Source: Cronobacter turicensis z3032 (GTDB taxonomy: Bacteria > Pseudomonadota > Gammaproteobacteria > Enterobacterales > Enterobacteriaceae). From it: a DNA stretch of 64,000 nt. The notes below the pieces were generated by a model. That model made no database searches. It had not been told where the DNA came from and saw nothing but the letters and a program-made list of their open reading frames with translations. The DNA is taken from assembly GCA_000027065.2 (NCBI GenBank), contig FN543093.2:1554074-1618073 (forward strand), in the 5' to 3' direction. The position numbers were made by a program, and so were the translations under genes. This document shows, piece after piece, positions 17,435 through 28,111 of the stretch; position 1 is the stretch's first letter, and each line of letters starts with the position of its first letter.

Positions 17435-19093
17435 ATGTTTCTTGAGCGCGTGGAAGTCGCCGGGTTTCGCGGAATTAACCGCTTATCGTTAACGCTTGAA
17501 CATAATAATGTACTGATCGGCGAAAACGCGTGGGGGAAATCAAGCCTGCTGGATGCGCTTACGCTGCTGCTGAACCCGGGCGATACGCTCTATTCTTTTA
17601 CGCGCAATGATTTCTGGTTCCCGCCGGGCGATATTCACGGGCGCGAACGTCATCTGCACCTCATTCTGATTTTCCGCGAGACGGAGCCGGGCGATTTTCA
17701 GCGCCGTCGTTTTCGCGGCCTGCGCGCGCTGATGACGCCGGGCGGTGATGGCTACCAGCGGATTTTCTACCGGCTGGAGGGCGAGCTTAACGACGATAAC
17801 AGCGTGCTTACGCTGCGCAGCTTCCTTAATGCGCAGGGCGAGGCGATCGCGCTGGACGATATTGACGCACAGGCGCGTCAGCTCATTCGGTTGAACCCGG
17901 TGCTGCGCCTGCGTGACGCCCGTTTTATGCGCCGCCTGCACGACAGCGCCATCATCGCGACGCCCCAGATGGAAGTGACCGCGCGCGAGCTGGAGTTTCT
18001 GACCCGTGAACTGGTTTCCCGCCCGCAAAACCTGACGGACGAGCAGATCCGCCAGGGGCTGTCGGCCATGGTGCAACTGCTGGAGCACTACTTTTCCGAG
18101 CAGGGCACAGCAGGTCCGCGCTATCGCCTGATGCGCCGTCACTCGCATGACGAACAGCGCAGCTGGCGCTATCTCGACATCATCAACCGTATGATTGATA
18201 AGCCCGGCGGGCGGGCCTACAGGGTGATCCTGCTTGGGCTGTTTTCGACACTTTTGCAGGCCAAAGGCAACGTGCGGCTCGATAAATACGCCAGGCCGCT
18301 ACTGCTGGTGGAAGATCCGGAGACGCGGCTGCACCCCATTATGCTGTCGGTGGCCTGGCAGTTGCTGAACCTGTTGCCGCTGCAAAAGCTGACCACCACC
18401 AATTCCGGCGAGCTGCTGTCGATGACGCCGGTCGAGCATGTGTGCAGATTGGTGCGCGCTTCCGGCAAGGTGGCGGCGTGGCGGCTTGGGCCCGGCGGCA
18501 TGAATGCCGAAGACAGCCGGCGCATCGCGTTTCATATCCGCTTTAACCGGCCATCGGCGCTGTTCGCGCGCTGCTGGTTGCTGGTGGAGGGGGAAACCGA
18601 AGTCTGGATGATGAACGAACTGGCGCGTCAGTGCGGTTACCACTTCGAGGCTGAAGGCATCAAAGTCATTGAGTTTGCCCAGTCGGGGTTGAAACCGCTG
18701 ATTAAATTCGCCCGCCGGATGGGCATTGAATGGCATGTGCTGGTGGATGGCGACGATGCCGGGCGCAAATATGCCGCGACGGTGAAGGGGATTGTGAATA
18801 ACGACAGCGAACAGATGCGCCAGCATCTCACCGAGCTTCCCGCGCTGGACATGGAACATTTTATGTATCGCGGAGGGTTTGACGCCGTGTTTTACCGCGT
18901 CGCGCAACTGCCGGAAACCATGCATATGAATATGCGGCGGGTCATCGTTAAAGCGATTCATCGCTCGTCGAAACCCGATCTCGCGATTGAAGTGGCGATG
19001 GAAGCCGCCCGCCGTGGGATGGACGCCGTGCCGCCATTGCTGCGCAAAATGTTCTCGCGCGTGCTGTGGCTCGCCCGCGGACGGGCGGATTAG
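17435..19093 (+). CDS. ybjD: OLD-family ATPase/TOPRIM protein YbjD
   Basis: 552 residues. The N-terminal SMC/RecF-like ATPase begins with the Walker A variant GENAWGKSS (29-37), and a signature-like LLVEDPETRLHP occurs around 290. The C-terminal TOPRIM nuclease region has LLVEGETE and VLVDGDDAG, the acidic metal sites of OLD nucleases. It matches E. coli YbjD along its length. Function is unknown; the architecture is that of class-1 OLD enzymes, some of which act in phage defence. It stands alone, with no GajB-like helicase partner. A GGAGGAGAG ribosome site fixes the start. Confidence 0.92.
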   Translation: MFLERVEVAGFRGINRLSLTLEHNNVLIGENAWGKSSLLDALTLLLNPGDTLYSFTRNDFWFPPGDIHGRERHLHLILIFRETEPGDFQRRRFRGLRALMTPGGDGYQRIFYRLEGELNDDNSVLTLRSFLNAQGEAIALDDIDAQARQLIRLNPVLRLRDARFMRRLHDSAIIATPQMEVTARELEFLTRELVSRPQNLTDEQIRQGLSAMVQLLEHYFSEQGTAGPRYRLMRRHSHDEQRSWRYLDIINRMIDKPGGRAYRVILLGLFSTLLQAKGNVRLDKYARPLLLVEDPETRLHPIMLSVAWQLLNLLPLQKLTTTNSGELLSMTPVEHVCRLVRASGKVAAWRLGPGGMNAEDSRRIAFHIRFNRPSALFARCWLLVEGETEVWMMNELARQCGYHFEAEGIKVIEFAQSGLKPLIKFARRMGIEWHVLVDGDDAGRKYAATVKGIVNNDSEQMRQHLTELPALDMEHFMYRGGFDAVFYRVAQLPETMHMNMRRVIVKAIHRSSKPDLAIEVAMEAARRGMDAVPPLLRKMFSRVLWLARGRAD

Positions 19094-19110
19094 CTTCCGT
19101 CCTCGCCCCC

Positions 19111-19278
19111 GTTTTACTGGGACAACCGTGGCATTGCGTAGGACGGGTAAGCAACGCGCAACCGCCGGTTTACCCGGGCAACCACGGCATCCCGTAGGGC
19201 GGGTAAGCAACGCGCACCCGCCGGTTTACTCGGGTAACCACGGCATCCCGTAGGGTGGGTAAGCAATGCGCAACCGCC
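19111..19278 (+). repeat. Three tandem copies of a 56-bp unit
   Basis: Units at 19111-19166, 19167-19222 and 19223-19278 are direct repeats. Each starts with a GTTTACYCGGG-like segment and ends with GTAGGGYGGGTAAGC plus a GCGCAMCCGCC tail. Units two and three differ at only a few positions; unit one is more diverged. The core is that of the inverted pairs near 4280 and 13400, but here all copies point the same way. It fills the 200-bp gap between convergent ybjD and ybjX. Confidence 0.9.
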
Positions 19279-19292
19279 AGTCCGCCCGCAGA

Positions 19293-20246
19293 TTACCTCT
19301 CATTAAACCGCGCGGCGATTTGCGCGGTCATGCTGTCCAGCAGTTCATAACGGCGGCGATACTCCGCCCGTTTTTTGCTCGCAATCTCTTCAGGCGATTT
19401 GCGGGCGATCTGCAACGGCATATGGTAAAGCCCCTGCGTATCCTTATAGCCGCCGAGCGATTCCCAGAAGCTGTCGTAGTCGGCGTGCAGTTTGTCCTTT
19501 TTCTTCTTCGCGTAGCGCCAGCTACGGTAGATATGCGTCTCATTGCTGACAGCGAGTATCTGACTTACCGCAAAACGCTGCGCCAGCAGGCAAACCGCTT
19601 CCAGCAGCAGGCGCTTAGGAAACAGACCGTGGCAGGCTTTAGTCGCCACCTGAATCTGATCGTGCTCAACCCAGGCTTTGGCGCCCTGTAAGCCGCCGAT
19701 AAACAGCGCAGATTCACCGTCCACCTCGCAGAGCGTAAAGGTCATTTCAGCAAGCGCGACGCCCGCGGCGTCACGGAAAATCGCCGTCGTTTCGCCTTCT
19801 TTATCCAGATCCGCGACGGCGGCAAGATCCACATGATACTGCGCGTCGTTTTTCCCGGTGAGCAGGGCAAGCGTGACGCCTTTACGCGTCAGATGTCCCT
19901 GCATCAGCGCGTCGGGCAGAAGGCGGGCGATATGCTGGTAATGATATTCCAGCGCCGCCAGCGCCGTTTTACGCGAGATATTGACCGACAGCCACGGCCG
20001 GTGCAGACGGCACGGCAGGCCTGGCTGCGCATAGAGCAACGCGTCGAGCATCGGCTGGCGCGCGAGTACCGCAAGCCAGCGACGGGTCGCAAAAGGGGTC
20101 GCCAGCGAGCGCAGAATAAATTTCCGGCGATAGGCTGGGTTCTGCCAGGCAAGGCCCGGCGTTTTCTGGCCTGTCGCGAGCAGACGAAAGAGTTGCCAGG
20201 CGTTGTAGGCTGGCGGCTGAATGGATATTTCGGCAAGTGCGGACAT
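19293..20246 (-). CDS. ybjX: VirK/YbjX family protein (DUF535)
   Basis: 317 residues matching the VirK/YbjX family, with HRPWLSVNISRKTALAALEYHY around 120-140, an internal GLQGAKAWVEH motif and the C-terminal DSFWESLGG. No transmembrane helix or signal peptide is evident. In Salmonella the relatives are PhoPQ-regulated and affect virulence and resistance to antimicrobial peptides; the biochemical activity is unknown. It is divergent from macAB. I looked for a PhoP box in the 160-bp gap and found no convincing one. Confidence 0.9.
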   Translation of the reverse strand: MSALAEISIQPPAYNAWQLFRLLATGQKTPGLAWQNPAYRRKFILRSLATPFATRRWLAVLARQPMLDALLYAQPGLPCRLHRPWLSVNISRKTALAALEYHYQHIARLLPDALMQGHLTRKGVTLALLTGKNDAQYHVDLAAVADLDKEGETTAIFRDAAGVALAEMTFTLCEVDGESALFIGGLQGAKAWVEHDQIQVATKACHGLFPKRLLLEAVCLLAQRFAVSQILAVSNETHIYRSWRYAKKKKDKLHADYDSFWESLGGYKDTQGLYHMPLQIARKSPEEIASKKRAEYRRRYELLDSMTAQIAARFNER

Positions 20247-20406
20247 AACCTGGTCTCGTGATGAAGTCTCAGGCTATGGGAACAAACTATCACTCAACGC
20301 AATATCAACGCCGTGGTTTATTTGTTGGCCGCATAGGGTTTGGTTGAGAATGCGTTTAGAATAGGAGAGCACACTCTGTTTACTCGTCCGAAACGTCAGG
20401 AAAGAT

Positions 20407-21519
20407 ATGAAGCTTAAGGGAAGGATCAAGAAGCGCTACGTGGTGCTGGTTCTGGTTATCGTTATCGGCGCGGTCTGGCTCTGGAAGACACTGAATGCGC
20501 CTCTGCCCCGTTATCAGACCATGCTGGTGCGCAAAGGAGATTTGCAACAAAGCGTGCTCGCGACCGGCAAGCTCGACGCGCTGCGTAAAGTGGATGTCGG
20601 CGCGCAGGTGAGCGGCCAGCTCAAAACGTTATCGGTCAATATCGGCGATAAAGTGAAAAAAGATCAGCTTCTCGGCGTTATCGATCCTGAGCAGGCTGAA
20701 AACCAGATTAAAGAAGTGGAAGCGACGTTAATGGAGTTGCGCGCCCAGCGACGCCAGGCCGAGGCGGAGATGAAACTCGCCCGCGTCACGCTTTCTCGCC
20801 AGCAGCAGCTTGCCCGCACGCAGGCGATTTCGCGCCAGGATCTCGATACAGCCGCGACCGAGCTTGCGGTGAAAGAGGCGCAGATCGGCACTATCGATGC
20901 GCAGATCAAGCGCAATCAGGCCTCGCTCAGCACAGCCAACACTAACCTCGATTACACCCGCATCACCGCGCCCATTGCCGGTGAAGTGACGCAGATAACC
21001 ACGCTGCAGGGCCAGACGGTCATCGCCGCGCAGCAGGCGCCTAACATCCTGACGCTCGCCGATCTCAGCACCATGCTGGTGAAGGCGCAGGTCTCCGAAG
21101 CAGATATCATCCACCTGAAACCGGGCCAGAAAGCCTGGTTTACCGTGCTTGGCGATCCGCTGACCCGCTACGAAGGGCGGCTAAAAGATATTCTTCCGAC
21201 GCCTGAGAAAATCAACGACGCCATTTTTTACTATGCCCGTTTTGAAGTGCCCAACCCGCAGGGCGTGCTGCGCCTGGATATGACCGCGCAGGTGCATATT
21301 CAGCTCGGCGGCGTCGACGATGTGCTGACCATTCCGCTGGCGGCGCTGGGCGAGCCGGTAGGCGATAACCGCTATAAGGTGACGCTGCTGCGTAACGGCG
21401 AAACCCGCGAGCGCGAAGTGACTATCGGCGCGCGTAACGACACGCAGGTTGAAGTGGTGCAGGGGCTTGCAGAAGGTGATGAAGTGGTTATTGGTCGCGC
21501 GAGCGGGAGCGATCAATGA
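20407..21519 (+). CDS. macA: Macrolide/enterotoxin efflux periplasmic adaptor MacA
   Basis: 370 residues. One N-terminal membrane anchor (about 10-27, [15 protein letters not shown]), a lipoyl domain split around a long coiled-coil hairpin (about 90-175, rich in A, E, Q and R), and a C-terminal beta-barrel and membrane-proximal domain. MacA links MacB to an outer-membrane TolC channel and stimulates MacB ATPase activity. The stop overlaps the macB start (ATGA). An AGGAAAG ribosome site precedes the ATG. Confidence 0.96.
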   Translation: MKLKGRIKKRYVVLVLVIVIGAVWLWKTLNAPLPRYQTMLVRKGDLQQSVLATGKLDALRKVDVGAQVSGQLKTLSVNIGDKVKKDQLLGVIDPEQAENQIKEVEATLMELRAQRRQAEAEMKLARVTLSRQQQLARTQAISRQDLDTAATELAVKEAQIGTIDAQIKRNQASLSTANTNLDYTRITAPIAGEVTQITTLQGQTVIAAQQAPNILTLADLSTMLVKAQVSEADIIHLKPGQKAWFTVLGDPLTRYEGRLKDILPTPEKINDAIFYYARFEVPNPQGVLRLDMTAQVHIQLGGVDDVLTIPLAALGEPVGDNRYKVTLLRNGETREREVTIGARNDTQVEVVQGLAEGDEVVIGRASGSDQ

Positions 21520-23459
21520 CGGCGCTGCTTGAGCTGCGCGATATTCGCCGTAGCTATCCGTCGGGCGAAACGGAGGTCGAGGTCTTAAAAGGCGTCACGC
21601 TGACCATCAATGCCGGTGAAATGGTGGCGATTGTCGGCGCGTCCGGCTCCGGCAAATCGACGCTGATGAATATTCTCGGCTGTCTCGATAAGCCGAGCAG
21701 CGGCAGCTACAAGGTGGCGGGCGTGGATGTGGCGACGCTTGGCGACGACGCGCTCGCCCGTCTGCGGCGCGAGCATTTCGGCTTTATTTTCCAGCGCTAC
21801 CATCTGCTCTCGCACCTGACGGCCGCGCAGAATGTTGAAGTGCCTGCTATTTATGCCGGCACCGGGCGGGCCGCGCGTCAGGCGCGGGCGCGCGAATTAC
21901 TGGCGCGGCTTGGCCTTGAAGCGCGCGTCGAGTATCAGCCCTCGCAACTTTCCGGCGGTCAGCAGCAGCGCGTGTGTATCGCCCGCGCGCTGATGAACGG
22001 CGGGCAGGTGATTCTGGCCGACGAACCGACCGGCGCGCTCGACAGCCATTCCGGCGAAGAGGTGATCGCGACCTTAAAACAGCTGCGCGACCGCGGGCAC
22101 ACGGTGATTATCGTCACCCACGATCCTGATGTCGCCGCCCAGGCTGAACGCATTATCGAAATTCGCGACGGGGAGATAATCAGTAACCCGCCGCCGGTCG
22201 GGAAACGCGACGTGGCCGGGCTGTCTGCGCAGCCGCACGACGCCCCGGCGTTAGGGCAGTTTATCAATAGCTTTCGTGAAGCGCTGACCATGGCCTGGCT
22301 TGCGATGGCGGCCAACAAGATGCGCACGCTGCTGACCATGCTCGGAATTATCATTGGCATCGCGTCAGTCGTTTCTATTGTGGTGGTCGGCGACGCCGCC
22401 AAACAGATGGTGCTGGAGGATATTCGCTCCATCGGCACTAACACGATAGATGTCTATCCCGGCAAAGATTTTGGCGATGACGATCCGCAATATCAGCAGG
22501 CGTTGCAGTATGACGATCTGCAGGCTATCCAGCGCCAGCCGTGGGTGAGCTCCGCCACGCCGACGGTGTCGCAAAGCCTGCGCCTGCGCTATGGCAACGT
22601 GGATGTCGCCGCCAGCGCTAACGGCGTGAGCGGGCAATATTTTAACGTCTACGGCATGACCTTCAGCGAAGGCAACACCTTCAACGACGAGCAGTTGCGC
22701 GGCCGCGCGCAGGTGGTGGTTATCGACAGCAACGCGCGCCGCCAGCTCTTTCCCAACAAGGCGAACGTGGTGGGCGAAGTGGTGCTGGTCGGCAATATGC
22801 CCGCAACGGTCATCGGCGTGGCGGAAGAGAAGCAGTCGATGTTCGGCAGCAGCAAAATTCTGCGGGTATGGATGCCGTACAGCACGATGTCTGGGCGCAT
22901 TATGGGGCAGTCGTGGCTGAACTCCATTACGGTGCGGGTAAAAGAGGGCTACGACAGCGGTGAGGCGGAGCAGCAGTTGACGCGTCTCCTGTCGTTGCGC
23001 CACGGCAAAAAAGACTTTTTCACCTGGAATATGGACGGCGTGTTGAAAACGGCGGAAAAGACCACACGTACTCTTCAACTGTTTTTAACGCTGGTGGCGG
23101 TAATTTCGCTGGTGGTGGGCGGTATCGGGGTGATGAATATCATGCTGGTGTCGGTAACCGAGCGCACGCGAGAGATCGGCATTCGTATGGCGGTCGGCGC
23201 GCGTAAGAGCGATGTGCTGCAACAGTTTTTGATTGAGGCGGTGCTGGTCTGCCTGGTGGGCGGCGCGCTCGGCATCGGGCTTTCATTGCTGATCGCGTTT
23301 GCTTTACAGCTGATTTTACCAGGCTGGGAAATAGGTTTCTCGCCTGTGGCGCTGTTGACGGCGTTTTTGTGCTCAAGCGCGACGGGGGTGCTGTTCGGCT
23401 GGCTGCCCGCCCGCAACGCCGCCAGACTCAATCCTGTTGACGCGCTTGCCCGAGAATAA
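21516..23459 (+). CDS. macB: Macrolide export ATP-binding/permease MacB
   Basis: 647 residues. The N-terminal ATPase has Walker [10 protein letters not shown] (41-49), signature LSGGQ (145-149) and Walker B VILADE (165-170). One membrane helix near 270-295, a large periplasmic domain, then three C-terminal helices with the [16 protein letters not shown] coupling motif. MacAB-TolC exports macrolides, heat-stable enterotoxin and other periplasmic substrates by a mechanotransmission mechanism. It ends just before a strong terminator. Confidence 0.97.
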   Translation: MTALLELRDIRRSYPSGETEVEVLKGVTLTINAGEMVAIVGASGSGKSTLMNILGCLDKPSSGSYKVAGVDVATLGDDALARLRREHFGFIFQRYHLLSHLTAAQNVEVPAIYAGTGRAARQARARELLARLGLEARVEYQPSQLSGGQQQRVCIARALMNGGQVILADEPTGALDSHSGEEVIATLKQLRDRGHTVIIVTHDPDVAAQAERIIEIRDGEIISNPPPVGKRDVAGLSAQPHDAPALGQFINSFREALTMAWLAMAANKMRTLLTMLGIIIGIASVVSIVVVGDAAKQMVLEDIRSIGTNTIDVYPGKDFGDDDPQYQQALQYDDLQAIQRQPWVSSATPTVSQSLRLRYGNVDVAASANGVSGQYFNVYGMTFSEGNTFNDEQLRGRAQVVVIDSNARRQLFPNKANVVGEVVLVGNMPATVIGVAEEKQSMFGSSKILRVWMPYSTMSGRIMGQSWLNSITVRVKEGYDSGEAEQQLTRLLSLRHGKKDFFTWNMDGVLKTAEKTTRTLQLFLTLVAVISLVVGGIGVMNIMLVSVTERTREIGIRMAVGARKSDVLQQFLIEAVLVCLVGGALGIGLSLLIAFALQLILPGWEIGFSPVALLTAFLCSSATGVLFGWLPARNAARLNPVDALARE

Positions 23460-23463
23460 ATAA

Positions 23464-23490
23464 AAATGCCAGTCCCCGGGACTGGCATTT
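23464..23490. terminator. Terminator between macB and cspD
   Basis: A near-perfect palindrome (AATGCCAGTCCC / GGGACTGGCATT) starting 5 bp after the macB stop. It has A-runs on the left and TTT on the right, so it can serve both convergent genes. Confidence 0.75.
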
Positions 23491-23523
23491 CAGGAGCAGG
23501 ATGTACACAATGAAACAGAAGAG

Positions 23524-23754
23524 TTACGCAACTGCGGGTGCGACTTCTGCTTCAAGAGGGACAATAACGCTGGCATGGTTGCCTTTGGGACCCTGATGCA
23601 CATCGAACCTCACGACTTGTCCGGCTTTCAGCGTTCTGTAGCCGTCCATCTGGATTGTAGAGTAGTGCGCGAAAATATCTTCGCCGCCGCCTTCAGGGCA
23701 GATGAACCCAAACCCTTTGGCGTTATTGAACCATTTAACAGTACCCGTCTCCAT
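23524..23754 (-). CDS. cspD: Cold-shock-like replication inhibitor CspD
   Basis: 76 residues forming a single cold-shock domain. RNP1 (KGFGFI) and RNP2 (DIFAHY) are both present. E. coli CspD is not cold-induced; it rises in stationary phase and starvation, binds single-stranded DNA/RNA and inhibits replication. The frame extends upstream to 23823, but homology starts at METGTVKWFNNAKG and this ATG has an AAGGA ribosome site, so it is chosen. It is divergent from clpS, as in E. coli. Confidence 0.96.
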   Translation of the reverse strand: METGTVKWFNNAKGFGFICPEGGGEDIFAHYSTIQMDGYRTLKAGQVVRFDVHQGPKGNHASVIVPLEAEVAPAVA

Positions 23755-23847
23755 GCTTCGACATCCTTCATAAGTCTTATTGAGTAAGATGGATTGAACC
23801 GGTGGGTGAGGGGGGCTGTTCAAAACCTCGCCAACTCACGCTTGTAC

Positions 23848-23875
23848 AATTTAGAGAAATCGCACTCTGCGTCAA
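23848..23875 (-). promoter_or_regulatory. Candidate promoter of cspD
   Basis: Minus-strand TTGACG (23875-23870, 5 of 6), a 16-bp spacer and TAAATT (23853-23848, 4 of 6) lie in the 325-bp cspD-clpS spacer, about 95 bp from the cspD ATG. The rest of this spacer holds no gene; TTGAAG/ATTAAT (23916-23944) is a weak plus-strand candidate for clpS. Confidence 0.4.
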
Positions 23876-24079
23876 GCGTTCACGGGGGTCTGGCTGGTGG
23901 TATTGAGTCAAAATTTTGAAGCAGTTAACGCTATTTTCATTAATGTGACAGAGCTCGCGAATACCAGTGATAGCTGGTCGCTTACTGAACATTAGGGTAG
24001 ATTCGGGATGCGTATTACACTCAACCAGAGCGCCGGAAAACACGCTGGCTGTACTGTTTAACCATGATGACGACTGGCA

Positions 24080-24400
24080 ATGAGTAAAGACAAAAGTTGG
24101 CTGGATTTTGACCATTTGGCGGAAGATGATCTGCGCGAAGCGCTAAAACCGCCATCCATGTATAAAGTTATATTAATGAACGACGATTACACGCCGATGG
24201 AATTTGTTATTGACGTGCTACAAAAGTTCTTTTCTTATGATGTAGAACGTGCGACGCAACTGATGCTCACGGTTCACTATCAGGGGAAAGCCATCTGTGG
24301 CGTTTTCACCGCGGAAGTGGCGGAAACCAAAGTGGCGCTGGTGAACAAATATGCGAGGGAGAACGACCATCCGTTGTTGTGTACGCTGGAAAAAGCCTGA
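24080..24400 (+). CDS. clpS: ATP-dependent Clp protease adaptor ClpS
   Basis: 106 residues, almost identical to E. coli ClpS from [20 protein letters not shown] on. That segment forms the pocket binding N-terminal Leu, Phe, Trp or Tyr of N-end rule substrates; H66-type pocket residues lie in [12 protein letters not shown]. ClpS delivers these substrates to ClpA. The start lacks a clear Shine-Dalgarno sequence, and a seven-codon open frame (24064-24087) overlaps it. clpA begins 28 bp downstream. The N-terminal tail differs from E. coli, as is common. Confidence 0.96.
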   Translation: MSKDKSWLDFDHLAEDDLREALKPPSMYKVILMNDDYTPMEFVIDVLQKFFSYDVERATQLMLTVHYQGKAICGVFTAEVAETKVALVNKYARENDHPLLCTLEKA

Positions 24401-24428
24401 TTAAGGCAAACTATTGAGGGGGTGCCCT

Positions 24429-26702
24429 ATGCTCAACCAGGAACTGGAACTCAGTTTAAACATGGCTTTCGCCAGAGCGCGCGAGCACCGACATGAGTTT
24501 ATGACCGTCGAGCATCTGTTACTGGCTCTGCTCAGTAACCCATCGGCACGGGAGGCGCTTGAAGCCTGCTCCGTGGATCTGGTGGCGCTGCGTCAGGAAC
24601 TCGAAGCCTTCATTGAACAAACCACACCCGTCCTGCCCGCAAGCGAAGAGGAGCGCGACACTCAGCCGACGCTTAGCTTCCAGCGCGTGTTGCAGCGCGC
24701 CGTGTTCCATGTCCAGTCCTCCGGCCGTAGCGAAGTGACTGGCGCCAATGTCTTAGTGGCTATCTTCAGCGAACAGGAGTCCCAGGCGGCCTATCTGTTG
24801 CGTAAACATGAAGTCAGTCGCCTCGATGTGGTGAATTTCATCTCCCACGGTACCCGTAAAGACGAGCCGGGCCAGGCGCCGGGCAATGACAATCCGGTCA
24901 ACGAAGAGCAGGCAGGCGGGGAGGAGCGTATGGAAAACTTCACCACCAATCTCAATCAGCTTGCCCGCGTTGGCGGCATCGATCCGCTGATTGGCCGCGA
25001 TAAAGAGCTTGAGCGCGCGATTCAGGTGCTCTGCCGTCGCCGGAAAAACAACCCGCTGCTGGTGGGCGAGTCCGGCGTCGGGAAAACCGCGATTGCCGAG
25101 GGGCTCGCCTGGCGTATCGTGCAGGGCGACGTTCCGGAAGTGATGGCCGACTGCACTATCTACGCGCTGGATATCGGCTCGCTGCTGGCGGGCACCAAAT
25201 ACCGCGGCGATTTTGAAAAACGCTTTAAGGCGCTGCTCAAACAGCTGGAACAGGATAACAACAGCATTCTGTTTATCGATGAAATCCATACCATCATCGG
25301 CGCGGGCGCGGCTTCCGGCGGCCAGGTCGATGCGGCAAACCTGATCAAACCGCTGCTCTCCAGCGGCAAAATCCGGGTGATGGGCTCCACGACGTATCAG
25401 GAGTTCAGCAACATTTTCGAAAAAGACCGCGCGCTGGCGCGTCGCTTCCAGAAAATCGACATCACCGAGCCGAGCGTTGAGGAAACCGTACAGATCATTA
25501 ACGGCCTGAAGCCGAAATATGAAGCGCATCACGACGTCCGTTACACCGCGAAAGCAGTACGCGCGGCGGTGGAGCTGGCGGTGAAATATATCAACGACCG
25601 CCATCTGCCGGATAAAGCCATTGACGTCATCGACGAAGCGGGCGCGCGTGCGCGTCTGATGCCGGTCAGCAAGCGTAAGAAAACCGTCAATGTGGCGGAT
25701 ATCGAAACTGTGGTTGCCCGTATCGCGCGTATCCCGGAGAAGAGCGTGTCGCAAAGCGATCGCGATACGCTGAAAAATCTGGGCGATCGCCTGAAAATGC
25801 TGGTGTTTGGTCAGGATAAAGCCATTGAGGCATTAACCGAAGCCATCAAAATGAGCCGCGCGGGGCTGGGGCATGACCGTAAACCGGTGGGCTCTTTCCT
25901 CTTCGCAGGCCCAACCGGCGTTGGGAAAACCGAGGTGACGGTGCAGTTATCAAAAGCGCTGGGGATTGAGCTGCTGCGTTTTGATATGTCCGAGTATATG
26001 GAACGCCATACCGTCAGTCGCCTGATCGGCGCGCCTCCGGGCTATGTCGGTTTTGATCAGGGCGGTCTGCTGACCGACGCGGTCATCAAACATCCGCATG
26101 CGGTGCTGCTGCTTGATGAAATCGAAAAAGCGCATCCGGACGTCTTTAACCTGCTGCTGCAGGTGATGGACAACGGCACGCTGACCGATAACAACGGGCG
26201 CAAAGCGGATTTCCGCAACGTGATTCTGGTGATGACCACCAACGCCGGCGTGCGTGAAACCGAGCGTAAATCGATAGGGCTTATCCGTCAGGACAACAGC
26301 ACCGACGCGATGGAGGAGATCAAAAAGATCTTCACGCCGGAGTTCCGCAACCGTCTCGACAATATTATCTGGTTCAACCATCTCTCTACCGAGGTGATTC
26401 ATCAGGTGGTCGACAAGTTCATCGTCGAACTGCAGGCGCAGCTTGACCAGAAAGGCGTCTCCCTGGAAGTTACCCAGGAAGCGCGTGACTGGCTGGCCGA
26501 GAAAGGCTATGACCGTGCGATGGGCGCACGCCCCATGACCCGTGTGATTCAGGATAACCTGAAGAAACCGCTGGCCAACGAACTGCTCTTCGGTTCGCTG
26601 GTGGATGGCGGTCAGGTCGCCGTCGCGCTGGATAAAGAAGGCGATAAGCTGACGTACAGCTTCCAGAGCGCGCAGAAGCATAAGCCTGAAGCCGCGCACT
26701 AA
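24429..26702 (+). CDS. clpA: ClpA, ATPase subunit of the ClpAP protease
   Basis: 757 residues. The N-domain (1-145) binds ClpS, a linker follows, then two AAA+ modules with Walker A GESGVGKT (213-220) and GPTGVGKT (494-501). ClpA unfolds substrates and feeds them to ClpP. The frame is open five codons further upstream, but the ATG at 24429 has a strong GAGGGG ribosome site and matches the family start [11 protein letters not shown]. The interdomain linker (about 145-165) differs most from E. coli. Confidence 0.97.
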   Translation: MLNQELELSLNMAFARAREHRHEFMTVEHLLLALLSNPSAREALEACSVDLVALRQELEAFIEQTTPVLPASEEERDTQPTLSFQRVLQRAVFHVQSSGRSEVTGANVLVAIFSEQESQAAYLLRKHEVSRLDVVNFISHGTRKDEPGQAPGNDNPVNEEQAGGEERMENFTTNLNQLARVGGIDPLIGRDKELERAIQVLCRRRKNNPLLVGESGVGKTAIAEGLAWRIVQGDVPEVMADCTIYALDIGSLLAGTKYRGDFEKRFKALLKQLEQDNNSILFIDEIHTIIGAGAASGGQVDAANLIKPLLSSGKIRVMGSTTYQEFSNIFEKDRALARRFQKIDITEPSVEETVQIINGLKPKYEAHHDVRYTAKAVRAAVELAVKYINDRHLPDKAIDVIDEAGARARLMPVSKRKKTVNVADIETVVARIARIPEKSVSQSDRDTLKNLGDRLKMLVFGQDKAIEALTEAIKMSRAGLGHDRKPVGSFLFAGPTGVGKTEVTVQLSKALGIELLRFDMSEYMERHTVSRLIGAPPGYVGFDQGGLLTDAVIKHPHAVLLLDEIEKAHPDVFNLLLQVMDNGTLTDNNGRKADFRNVILVMTTNAGVRETERKSIGLIRQDNSTDAMEEIKKIFTPEFRNRLDNIIWFNHLSTEVIHQVVDKFIVELQAQLDQKGVSLEVTQEARDWLAEKGYDRAMGARPMTRVIQDNLKKPLANELLFGSLVDGGQVAVALDKEGDKLTYSFQSAQKHKPEAAH

Positions 26703-26723
26703 AGCAGTACGCCTGTAAAACAC

Positions 26724-26754
26724 AACGCCGGATAGCGATATCCGGCGTTTTTTT
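26724..26754 (+). terminator. Terminator of clpSA
   Basis: An 11-bp stem (AACGCCGGATA / TATCCGGCGTT) with loop GCGA, followed by seven T. It begins 22 bp after the clpA stop. Confidence 0.88.
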
Positions 26755-26780
26755 ATGGCGTTTTCATGGGGTTTACGTAT

Positions 26781-26810
26781 AAAAAAAGCGCCGCGAAAGG
26801 GCGGCGCTTT
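26781..26810 (-). terminator. Terminator of infA
   Basis: On the minus strand an 8-bp stem (AGCGCCGC / GCGGCGCT) is followed by TTTTTTT. It lies about 65 bp beyond the infA stop. The tRNA gene serW, found between clpA and infA in E. coli, is absent. Confidence 0.8.
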
Positions 26811-26875
26811 TTCTCAGGCTGGCGCGGCAAACGGCGGCGCGGCCTGGCTTCTCTTAATAAGAAGCCGGTATAAAC

Positions 26876-27097
<222 letters not shown>

Positions 27098-27369
27098 ATC
27101 CTCTGGGGTATCACTACCATAGTTTGAACCGGCAAGATAATGCCCAAGTTCACCCATTAAGTAAAGTTTTGCGGGCGAAATGCCCGTCGTACCGCTGCGC
27201 CTGCTTGTCTCCACGACAAAACCGCGCGGGCAGCGCAAGCATAACGGGGAGCGTGAGATCCAAAGCGTTGCGTTAACGGAGGGTCCCAAAACGGCGGCAG
27301 GGTAATGGCAGTCATTTTCTGCGTGCATAAGTATAACACCCTGACAAAAAATGTGCCGAAAACATTCTG

Positions 27370-28074
27370 CTATCCTGCGGAGGTAAAAAGGGTTTGCGGC
27401 ACCCAGCCGCGTTTTTCGAACGGCAACTGGCGAAGCTCAGCCAGCTGTTGTAAATAATCGCGGCGCGGGATCTCGACCGCGCCCAGCGAGGCGGTGTGCG
27501 GGTTAAGCACCTGGCAGTCGATAAGCCTGCCGCCCTGCGTTAAAAAGTAGTCGCAAAACACCACCAGCGCGGTTTTTGAGGCATTTTCCCGGCGACTGAA
27601 CATCGACTCGCCGCAAAACAGCGCGCCCTGCGCCACGCCATACATGCCGCCCACCAGTTCATCGTCCTGCCAGACTTCAATCGAGTGCGCATGGCCCAGT
27701 TCATGGAGGCGCTGCCAGGCGATAACCACATCGTTGGTTATCCAGGTACCGTCGTCGCGATCGCTGGCGCAGCCCTGAATAACGGCGCTAAAGGCGTGAT
27801 TCAGCGTCACGCGATAAGGCGAGCGGCGGTGAAAACGCTTCATACTACGGCTGACGTGCAGCCGGTCGGGCCAGAGCACCGCGCGCGGATCCGGCGACCA
27901 CCATAAAATCGGGTCGCCTGGTGAAAACCACGGAAAAATGCCGTGCTGATAGGCCATCATCAGGCGCGCCGGGCTGAGATCGCCGCCTAATGCCAGTAAG
28001 CCGTTGGGTTCACGTAACGCTCCCTCAGGCGAGGGGAAAGCAATCGAATGACGAGAAAGCTGCACCAGACGCAT
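27370..28074 (-). CDS. aat: Leucyl/phenylalanyl-tRNA--protein transferase
   Basis: 234 residues, the same length as E. coli Aat. It transfers Leu or Phe from tRNA onto N-terminal Lys or Arg of proteins, creating N-end rule degrons read by ClpS-ClpA (encoded about 1 kb away). Family motifs [27 protein letters not shown] and [11 protein letters not shown] are intact. The frame extends 10 codons upstream, but homology starts at [10 protein letters not shown]. The gene lies 37 bp after cydC and is probably in its operon. The C-terminus ([15 protein letters not shown]) is more variable. Confidence 0.95.
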   Translation of the reverse strand: MRLVQLSRHSIAFPSPEGALREPNGLLALGGDLSPARLMMAYQHGIFPWFSPGDPILWWSPDPRAVLWPDRLHVSRSMKRFHRRSPYRVTLNHAFSAVIQGCASDRDDGTWITNDVVIAWQRLHELGHAHSIEVWQDDELVGGMYGVAQGALFCGESMFSRRENASKTALVVFCDYFLTQGGRLIDCQVLNPHTASLGAVEIPRRDYLQQLAELRQLPFEKRGWVPQTLFTSAG

Positions 28075-28111
28075 CACAACGGCGCTCCCTGACAACAGTG
28101 CCAAATATCAA

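Noticed and set aside
17435..19093. ybjD as part of a Gabija-like two-gene defence system
   Set aside because: No UvrD/PcrA-like helicase gene is adjacent; flanks are a repeat array and the conserved lysO.
19094..19292. Tandem 56-bp array as a CRISPR locus
   Set aside because: The repeats are contiguous without unique spacers, and no cas genes are nearby.
20247..20406. PhoP box between ybjX and macA
   Set aside because: GTTTA-like segments exist but not as a properly spaced pair; not strong enough to report as a site.
26703..26875. Hidden tRNA gene between clpA and infA
   Set aside because: No TTCGA-type T-loop or acceptor pairing is visible; the gap is accounted for by two terminators.
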